Shown piece by piece: positions 56,863 to 64,000 of a stretch of DNA of 64,000 bases. The stretch spans positions 62,001 through 126,000 of the forward strand of contig MU266351.1 in assembly GCA_021014945.1 (NCBI GenBank), in the 5' to 3' direction. Source of the stretch: Leucogyrophana mollusca (taxonomy: Eukaryota > Basidiomycota > Agaricomycetes > Boletales). The position numbers were made by a program, and so were the translations under genes. Under the pieces are notes generated by a model. The model made no database searches. It was not told where the DNA came from and saw nothing but the letters and a program-made list of their open reading frames with translations. Each line of letters begins with the position of its first letter. Positions within the stretch are counted from its first letter, which is position 1.

Positions 56863-58189
56863 ATGCCGGGAGCAATTCTCTCCCGCACTCATCCAACCAA
56901 GATGATACCCGTCGAGAATCTTTCTTTCATTGCGGCGCCAATGGTTAACCAGAGCGATATGCCATTTCGCGCTCTGACGCGTAAATACGGCGCGACTCTG
57001 ACCTACACTCAAATGCTCTCAGCAGACAAGCTGCTGAACGACCAAGACTATCTCGAATTTCATCAACGAGATCTGACTCGTTCCGCAGATGGTATCGAGC
57101 GACCGGTGGTAGTCCAGCTGTGCGGAAATGACCCAGAACTTGTCGTCAAAGCCGGTAAGAAACTACAGGGATACTGCGATGCTATAGGTGAGTACGGATG
57201 ATACAGCCAGTATATTTCTGCAGTTATGTACACTTCTCTCATCGCTGTGCGAAGCCCATTAGATTTGAACCTTGGGTGCCCTCAGGACCATGCACGTGAG
57301 GACCATTATGGGGGATACCTCCTCGGCCGGAAAGATTGGCCCCTTATACAAGATATCGGTACGCAGCCAGTAGTACACTTCCTGACGTCGTTCGACGTGT
57401 CTGTTACTAGTGTCTTCAATGTCAAAATTATTATCGGTCCCAGTCTCAGCCAAAATTAGGCTATGTCAAAACACTCCCGACACCGTCAACCTAGGGGAGT
57501 TACTCGAGGCTTCTGGTGCATCTTGGGTCACCCTGCATGCCAGGCATGTTTCCGCAAAACGAAGACGGCAAGGTGCAGCGGATCTTCACGAAGTGAAGCG
57601 TCTCAAGGAGAAATTGCGTGTCCCTGTAATCAGCAATGGAAATGTACGTACATGGGACGATCTCATCGAGAATCGCAAATACACAGGAGCAGACGGCTGT
57701 ATGGTCGGGGAAACGCTATTGGGAAATCCTTGGTCCGTCAATTTGTCCACTATGCACGACCAAACTGGCTCAGCCCCTTTGATACAAGTTTGTTTGCTAA
57801 TGTCGTGCCAGATCCAGTACGGATTTCCCTGGAGTACTTGGAGATATGCAAACTCCACTCGGAGACGGCCTCCTTGCATGCGATACAGGCCCACGTTAGG
57901 CATTTTGTGGAACATCAATGGTGGGCGACTGAATGGTCTGGTTGTGCCGCGTACTGATAAACTGGCCAGTGTTCGCCGCCCATGGTTTCAGAAGTTCCGC
58001 AAAAACTTGACCCACTGTGATAACGTCGAAGACATTGAAGCGCTATTGCTCACGAAGGTGTCTCGCTGGCGAGGAAAAGCTGGACAGGTTGCGATCAAAG
58101 ACGGCGATGCTGCCACTGACACCAGCGATTACGAAGACGACTGTAGTAATGAGGACGCGTCGTATGTTGACCCTTCTTTGTGGCAATAG
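56863..58189 (+). CDS. DUS1: tRNA-dihydrouridine synthase (Dus1-type)
   Basis: The start is at 56863 or at the in-frame ATG 56902 (MIPVENLSFIAAPMVNQSD). Blocks: FIAAPMVNQSDMPFRALTRK, GATLTYTQMLSADKLLND, RPVVVQLCGNDPELVVKAG, DLNLGCPQDHAREDHYGGYL (about 57250-57320, with the catalytic Cys of the family), VSAKIRLCQNTPDT, LHARHVSAKRRRQGAADLHE, VPVISNGNVRTWDD and ADGCMVGETLLGNPW (FMN-phosphate site). A later exon reads EYLEICKLHSETASLHAIQA and HVRHFVEHQW; the end is KFRKNLTHCDNVEDIEALLL then an acidic tail ending DPSLWQ. The enzyme reduces uridine to dihydrouridine at positions 16/17 of tRNA D-loops using FMN and NADPH. All key motifs are present. Confidence 0.93.
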
Positions 58190-58401
58190 CAGAGTACCCA
58201 TTCGATGTCTTGCGGACATCCTTCAGCTCCATCGCTTGAAGGATACTGGGCTATGACCGTGGAGGCCTCTGAACAACTGAATGGTATTAAGACGTCGCAG
58301 TACCCCATTATTTTGATAAATGTCTGAGTGCATAAAACAGACCCCACCGGAGTAGTCCAGCAATCGCACCTTACATACACCTCCATTTTGCCGACCAATG
58401 A

Positions 58402-59277
58402 TCAATCAATGAGGTACTTCCGCTTGAAAAATGCTCGAAGGTGGAAAATCTGCCAGACTCCAAGACCTGCAAGCGAAAGAATCGTGAACCAGGCAAAGTT
58501 CTGCACCCGCTGGTTGGTGGAAACTGCGGGAGTGAGGGATTAGTTATGATTAGAAAGCCGAGGTTAGGCTCGGATACGCACGGTTCGTATCCGCGAACCT
58601 CTCTTCTCGCTGCTTCAGGTATTCAAGTTCATCAACCACTTCTTTCACAATACCCTCAAGCTTTCTCATCTCTGTCTCGAGCCCGGACAAAGATTCTTGG
58701 TTTGCAATAGCGCTGCAGAAAACACCGTGTCAGAATTTGAGACTCGAGCAGTTAGGTTTTGGTCCCACTTGTAGTCGATGGCGTCAGCTCCGATGTCAAC
58801 ATCCAAATCGATGATTCGACTCATGTTGGCAAGTCTTTCAGTTGTATAAGAAGCATCTGCAAGGATAAAATCACTATGAACACCCCTGCACAACACAGAG
58901 TGAACAGTCCTCGTACCTGCGGAAAGGTAGTTCTTGAAGCAAACCCCAACGTCGCCTTCAGAATGAGCCGTCACTGCGAGCCGAGTTTCGCCCTTGATAT
59001 CCTTTTTGCTCAAGTAGACATTCTTGTCAGCACCAGAATCCCTGATCTCAATGTCGACGCGTTGCGAGACTCCGGGTCCGACGTTGGCAGTGACAATGAC
59101 AAGCGCGTGCGTGTGAGCGGCGTTCCATATGCACTTCTCCGCGGGAAAACGACTTGGGGGAAGAGCGAACTTAATGGCAAAGATTTGTGGAGGTTGTAAT
59201 AAGCATAGGACGGTGAGGAGTAAGAGGGTCCAGGACGGCAAACCGGGCCATGTTTTCACGGACGAGCGAGACGACAT
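58402..59277 (-). CDS. p24/emp24 family cargo receptor (Erv25/TMED10-like)
   Basis: The start is at 59277 (MSSRSSVKTWPG), with the signal peptide core WTLLLLTVLCLLQPPQIFA. The GOLD domain follows: IKFALPPSRFPAEKCIWNAA and HSEGDVGVCFKNYLSAG carry the two conserved Cys that form its disulphide. Exon 2 reads DASYTTERLANMSRIIDLDV and AIDYK, exon 3 a coiled coil (LEGIVKEVVDELEYLKQREE). The last exon has the membrane helix NFAWFTILSLAGLGVWQIFH and a cytosolic tail RAFFKRKYLID, with the diphenylalanine and basic residues that bind COPII/COPI coats. The stop is at 58402. The protein cycles between ER and Golgi as part of p24 complexes selecting GPI-anchored and other cargo. Type and topology are clear; Erv25 assignment over other p24 subfamilies is likely. 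Confidence 0.93.
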
Positions 59278-59696
59278 CGTGAAAACTAATGACGTGTATT
59301 GTACTGCCAATATCCTTTGGATTTATGGTTGCAAAGGCAGTGAGACTGTGGTCCAGATGTTTCTGGTGGTCGTGAGCGTTGAAGCCGACAAGCGGCGACG
59401 TGGTAGTTACGGAACAAGCGAGAGGATTCTGCAAAGACTCGGTGGCTGTTGGCTTGGAGCCACGAACTTGCTCAGTCATTTTCTTGTGATGTTGGCCACG
59501 ACGCTGTCCTTCTCTTTCAAAAGACATACCAGAAAAAAAAACTGAAATATTCGTGCGTTTATCTGTGAACTTTTTGCCTACAGCATTCTCGGTGTGAAGC
59601 GGACCGACCACTGTCCACCTGATCACACATGGGGTGACGGAGCAGACGCTTTATAGCTTTCACTTATCGGACGGGAGTCCATAGATTGGACCATAC
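59278..59696. promoter_or_regulatory. Divergent promoter, p24 gene and first galactonate dehydratase-like gene
   Basis: On the right side lie CGGACCG (59600-59606), GTCCACCTGA (59613-59622) and GCTTTATAG (59648-59656, TATA-like), with the ATG at 59697. The same three blocks recur with equal spacing before the downstream paralogue. Confidence 0.6.
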
Positions 59697-61337
59697 ATGT
59701 CTTTGAAAACAAGTCGAACAAGTATCATATCCAAAATCGAGGTATGGTTTCCTCTCTATCAGCATGGCGGGCCTGAACCCCCCCAGGTATTCCGCCTCCC
59801 ACCCCGCTGGCTGTTTGTGCGGGTAGAGACGGCTGACGGATATGTTGGCTGGGGTGAATGTAGCCTCGAGGGGCATACCGAATCCATCGAGGGTGCCTTT
59901 ATTGATCTCACAGAACGATTCATCGGCTGGGATGCGGACGGAATCGAAGACATCTGGCAGCACGCCTGCAGAGCAAGGTTCTATCGCGGCGGACCAGTCC
60001 TTATGGTAAATCCGCTATTCCGCCATCAAATAAGAATCTGGCCATTCATGTTTTGTTTGGGGGGGTAGTCGGCCTTATCTGGTCTGGATATTGCCTTGTG
60101 GGACATCAAGGGCAAGAAGCTCGGAGTTCCAGTGTGGCAGCTCCTCGGAGGGAAGGTGCGGGATCGCCTCAAGGTGTACGGCTGGGTCGGTGGCGACAGC
60201 CCCAAAGCGATTCATGAGGCTGCTCAAATGAGGAAGCAGCAAGGCTTCACGACCGTTAAATTGAATGGAACAGGTAAGCGCAAAGTTCCCCTCACTATGC
60301 AACACAGGGGAAGGATGCGCGATTCTTTTAAGAATCAATCTCTCCGACGATTGCTTGGATTGACTCTCCCCATCTCCTGGCCGACACGGTCATGCGAGTT
60401 CGGGAAGTCAGATCTCTCGGTATGGATGTCGGCGTCGATTTCCATGGGCGACTTCATAAAGGCATGGCAAAACAACTCGCGAAGTTGCTTGAGCCTGAGC
60501 GGCCGCTGTTCATCGAAGGTTAACTGCAAATGCCCTTCCAAGTCCGATTTCCGTCCTGACCAACACCCCTGCCTTTAGAGCCCCTTCTGCCCTACCAGCC
60601 CGATGAGATCGCAGACCTCGCACATGCGGTCTCCACACCCGTAGCCTCTGGCGAACGGCTCTTTAGTCGAAATGACTTCAGGCCGTACTTCGAGATGAAA
60701 GCGCTTGATATAGCTCAGCCTGATGTACGCTTCGCTTTTATACCCGGATAACCACTAACAGCCTATGTTCTTTAGGTAACCCACTGTGGAGGCATCAGCG
60801 AGTGCCGTCGCATTGCCGCTATGGCTGAAACTTACGACGTAGCGTTTGCGCCCCACTGCCCTCTCGGTCCAATAGCACTAGCTGCTTGCGTCCAAGTTGA
60901 TTTGACCGCACCGAACTGTATGTATACCTGCCATCCCTGTATATCCGCGGGTTTCATGACTCTCCCTCGTGGAAGTTGTTTTCCAGGAAATGAGCTGGCA
61001 GGTAAGTATCGCAAAACCCTTGCACTAGGCACAGACGTGGATCGCGTGTTGGTCCCCAGATGCATTATAACCGAGAGGACGCTGATCTCTTCACGTACCT
61101 GGCGGATCCCGCCGTGTTTGCCGTTAAGGATGGTTACATTGACGCTCTTCAAGGTCAGCCCACTCGGATTGCCACTGGCTCTCGATCCTCACGTTAGCGT
61201 GCGCCCAATTAGGCCCTGGAATAGGTATACAGATCAACGAAGCACTCGTGCGAGAAAGAGCAGCCGCAAGCATGAGTGAGCCTGCTTGGCGAAACTCATC
61301 CTGGAGAGGAGAGGACGGGGGCTTGAGGGAATGGTAA
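59697..61337 (+). CDS. D-galactonate dehydratase-like enzyme, copy 1 (enolase superfamily)
   Basis: Exon 1 (59697-59741) encodes [16 protein letters not shown] 45-nt intron (59742-59786) joins it to [20 protein letters not shown]. Next come [69 protein letters not shown], the metal-ligand loop [20 protein letters not shown] with [25 protein letters not shown], the acid/base His in [20 protein letters not shown], and [20 protein letters not shown]. The C-terminus reads [38 protein letters not shown] and ends GLREW at 61337. The pattern matches bacterial DgoD and mandelate racemase-group acid-sugar dehydratases, which form 2-keto-3-deoxy acids using Mg2+. Substrate in the fungus is inferred, not shown. 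Tandem with copy 2. Confidence 0.9.
59742..59786 (+). other. Stop-free 45-nt intron in copy 1
   Basis: GTATGG donor and CCCCCCCAG acceptor; length is divisible by three and no stop codon occurs in frame, so retention would insert 15 residues ([15 protein letters not shown]) without ending the protein. The matching intron of copy 2 (61800-61851) is 52 nt and would shift the frame. Confidence 0.75.
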
Positions 61338-61754
61338 CCTCTGAACTGAGAGGCCTGCTAACATCGATGAGTATCAACCTGTAGGATAGAGCTGATGCCG
61401 TTCTGTGGATGGATTGGATTTCACAAGCGTGTCGGTGTTCCTGAGAGAAGGAAATTTTGTTGTGCATCGTCCTCACCACCACAGCTGACATGTATGCAGC
61501 GACGACCCTGCGTTTTAGCACACTGTCAATTCGACGTCCTCTTACAGTAAATTCGCCCTTTCTTTATATTCATGTGTAAACATGTCTACAGATAGGTATG
61601 GAGACCTGATCGATGATATGCCGTCTTCCCTTGCAGTCTTCTCGCGATCGGTGTTGAGCGGACCGGGCGGGGTCCACCTGACCTTGATCAATGAAGGGGA
61701 CCAAATGCTTTATAGGTATCGGGTAGCCGTTCGTATGCATAGTTCTGACCTACC
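61338..61754. promoter_or_regulatory. Promoter of second galactonate dehydratase-like gene
   Basis: Carries GAGCGGACCGG (61656-61666), GTCCACCTGA (61672-61681) and GCTTTATAG (61707-61715); the ATG is at 61755. Element order and spacing match the promoter of copy 1, indicating that the duplication included the control region. Confidence 0.6.
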
Positions 61755-63423
61755 ATGTCACTGAAAACAAACCAATCAAGTATCATATCGAAAATCGAGG
61801 TAAGTACTGTCCCAAATCTGATCCTGTCATCAGCTGCACGATCCCCACCAGGTATTCCGCCTCCCTCCTCGCTGGTTGTTCGTGCGGGTCGAGACTGAGG
61901 ACGGATACATCGGCTGGGGCGAAAGCACTCTCGAAGGGCACACAGAAGCCATCGAAGGTGCTTTCTTTGACCTCACGGAGCGGTTCGTAGGATGGGATGC
62001 GGACGGCATCGAAGACATCTGGCAGCATGCCTGCAGAGGCAGATTCTATCGCGGCGGACCTGTCTTGATGGTGAGGTTACCGCTGCAACTCTGATGAAAA
62101 GCGAATCTAATCCCCAGCTATTTGTGGACTTGATGCTTAGTCTGCCTTGTCGGGCCTCGATATCGCCCTGTGGGACATCAAGGGTAAGAAGCTCGGAGTC
62201 CCGGTATGGCAGCTCCTTGGTGGGAAAGTGCGCAATCGCGTCAAGGTGTATGGGTGGGTTGGGGGAGACCACCCGAACGCCGTATTTGAGGCTGCTCAGG
62301 TCAGGAAGCAGCAGGGATTCACGGCCGTCAAGATGAACGGAACAGGTAAGTGTGAAGCCCCCTACGTCCGACCTCCCATGGTCCTGAAACTTCTGCGCAG
62401 AATCGATCGCTTGGATTGACTCCCCGTCTCTTCTCGACGACACAGTCAAGCGAGTTCGGGAGGTCAAGTCCCTCGGTATGGACGTGGGCGTTGATTTCCA
62501 TGGACGTCTGCACAAAGGCATGGCGAAACAGCTTGCGAAGATGCTCGAACCTGAGCAACCGTTGTTCATCGAGGGTGAGTTACCGCCATTCGTTTTGGGC
62601 CTGGACCGCACCCTAGCCTGACACCTCTGGCCTAGAACCCCTCTTACCTTCACAGCCCGAAGAAATTGCAGACCTAGCCCACGCGGTATCGACACCCATC
62701 GCCTCCGGAGAACGCCTATTCACCCGGAATGATTTCAGGCCGTACTTCGAGAAGAAGGCGCTCGACATTGCTCAGCCAGATGTAAGCTTGGTCGCCGACA
62801 ATAGTCTGAACTGTTCTCCGATAGCTTCTGTTCTAGGTATCGCATTGTGGAGGGATCAGCGAACTCCGCCGCATCGCCGCTATGGCTGAAACGTACGATG
62901 TTGCGCTAGCACCTCACTGCCCTCTTGGTCCGGTCGCTCTAGCTGCATGCATTCAAGTTGCGTTAACAGCACCAAACTGTACGTGGTTCATACACACCCA
63001 CGGAACCAAGGGTCGGCTAATAACTGTCTTTTGTGACAGTTGTTATCCAGGAGATGAGCTGGCAGGCGAGTCTGGCAGCTGCAGTGCCCATTCCGAGGCA
63101 CTAACGGCAGCCTCATTCCGATTATCCCACAGATCCACTATAACCGCGAGGATGCTGACCTGTTCACGTACCTGGTGGATTCGGCTGTGTTCGCCGTCAA
63201 GGACGGCCATATTGATGCTCTCGAAGGTCAATATACCCGGGTCGCTGTTACTTTGCCCCGAGCTCTAATCCCCACTTTAACGTCCGTGCTATATTTAGGT
63301 CCTGGGATAGGAATACAGGTCAACGAAGCGCTTGTGCGAGAAAGAGCAGCTGCGAGCGCAAACCTACCTGCGTGGCGGAACCCCGCCTGGAGAGGCGAGG
63401 ATGGGACCTTGAGGGAATGGTAA
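61755..63423 (+). CDS. D-galactonate dehydratase-like enzyme, copy 2 (enolase superfamily)
   Basis: Tandem paralogue of 59697-61337 with matching exon structure: [15 protein letters not shown] (exon 1, 61755-61799), intron 61800-61851, [217 protein letters not shown] and a final TLREW with a stop at 63421-63423. All expected metal ligands and the catalytic His are kept, so both copies look functional. Conserved changes (for example CSLEG to STLEG and DSPKA to DHPNA near the active-site edge) leave room for different substrate preference. Confidence 0.9.
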
Positions 63424-63719
63424 TTGGAGCAGAGACTGTGCCGACGGCGATAGACTCTATCCATATTGTTATTCATTCCACATTGACTGGGGTAGAAAAT
63501 TTTCACAAGGACCGACGTCGCGAGGCAGCGCGAGGCCGACTGAAATGGCAAGGCCCATTTACCAATTACGTTGATTGGTGCTTATCGGCTTGCACGAAGA
63601 TCTGTGCACTTGACATTTTGCTGTGCAAGGTATACCTCCCGACAACCTATAACAAAGTGACATAGTTCCAGCGCTGTATAGGCGTTGTGTCTGTCTCTTT
63701 TATTTCGATACCACCCACC
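63424..63719. other. Intergenic spacer
   Basis: Roughly 300 bp between the second dehydratase-like gene and the partial F-box-like gene; nothing recognised. Confidence 0.5.
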
Positions 63720-64000
63720 ATGGCCCTCGTCGGTACACGCAAGACATTCATACCTCCGGAAATCACAGACCACATCATCGACCACCTCCATGAAGACGCT
63801 GAAGCGCTGGGAACCTGCAGCCTAGTGTGTAAATCGTGGCTTCCGGCCTCTAGATATCACCTCTTCTCCATCATATCCCTCCATCCTTGGAAGAAAGATA
63901 GCTTCCTGCGGCTCTTAGATTCCACTTGTAGCTCCTTCGCTCCACACGTCCGCCACCTGTACATCCGCGAAGGACGCGGGGCGTACACATGGGAGAAAAA
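63720..64000 (+). CDS. F-box-like protein, 5' part only
   Basis: An open frame begins at the ATG at 63720 (context CCACC-ATG-G) and runs without a stop to the window edge. It reads MALVGTRKTFIPPEITDHII, then DHLHEDAEALGTCSLVCKSW, LPASRYHLFSIISLHPWKKD and SFAPHVRHLYIREGRGAYTW. IPPEITDHIIDHL and LGTCSLVCKSWLPASRYHLF are the two halves of the F-box-like motif common in agaricomycete F-box families. The rest is beyond the window. Confidence 0.8.
   Translation, partial: MALVGTRKTFIPPEITDHIIDHLHEDAEALGTCSLVCKSWLPASRYHLFSIISLHPWKKDSFLRLLDSTCSSFAPHVRHLYIREGRGAYTWEK

Overview
The window is nuclear DNA of a filamentous basidiomycete, most likely an Agaricomycete. Nearly every gene is broken by many short GT-AG introns of about 45-65 nt. 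Gene spacing is compact. The content (F-box/leucine-rich paralogues, a basidiomycete-type membrane WD40 protein, a fungal DUF2235 hydrolase, Ppo-type fatty acid dioxygenases, GH76) fits that group. No CRISPR array, rRNA, convincing tRNA or intact transposon was seen. Gene models are hand-built from splice junctions and protein conservation, so small terminal exons may be missed.

Region 1 (1-16.1 kb) looks like an oxylipin/lipid locus. A Ppo-type peroxidase/P450 fusion enzyme runs off the left edge on the minus strand. It is followed by a small single-pass membrane protein (6.0-6.8 kb, plus), a DUF2235 alpha/beta hydrolase (7.4-9.3 kb, minus), a second and more divergent Ppo-type enzyme (10.9-15.3 kb, plus), and a paralogue of the small membrane protein (15.3-16.1 kb, plus). 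Thus a Ppo enzyme plus a small membrane protein occurs twice, with a possible lipase between the copies.

Region 2 (16.6-32.2 kb) is mostly minus-strand housekeeping: an F-box/LRR-like gene with an acidic tail, a second F-box gene, the farnesyl/geranylgeranyltransferase alpha subunit, the ALY/REF (Yra1/Mlo3) mRNA export adaptor with a 626-nt intron, RNA polymerase III subunit RPC31 (plus), the mitochondrial 2-oxoglutarate dehydrogenase E2, and a multi-pass WD40 protein.

Region 3 (32.8-46 kb): a HECT-like E2-binding (UBE3D-type) protein, a GRIP-domain golgin, an F-box protein, an F-box/LRR-like gene with an acidic tail and, directly downstream, its decayed tandem copy.

Region 4 (46-64 kb): two stretches of about 2.7 kb without recognisable genes flank a divergent SDR / polyol-dehydrogenase pair. 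Then come a secreted GH76 mannanase, tRNA-dihydrouridine synthase Dus1, a p24 cargo receptor, two tandem D-galactonate-dehydratase-like enolase-superfamily genes, and the 5' part of an F-box-like gene at the right edge. The SDR/polyol dehydrogenase promoter and the two dehydratase promoters share a CGG-N-CCG element, which suggests common control of a sugar/sugar-acid module.
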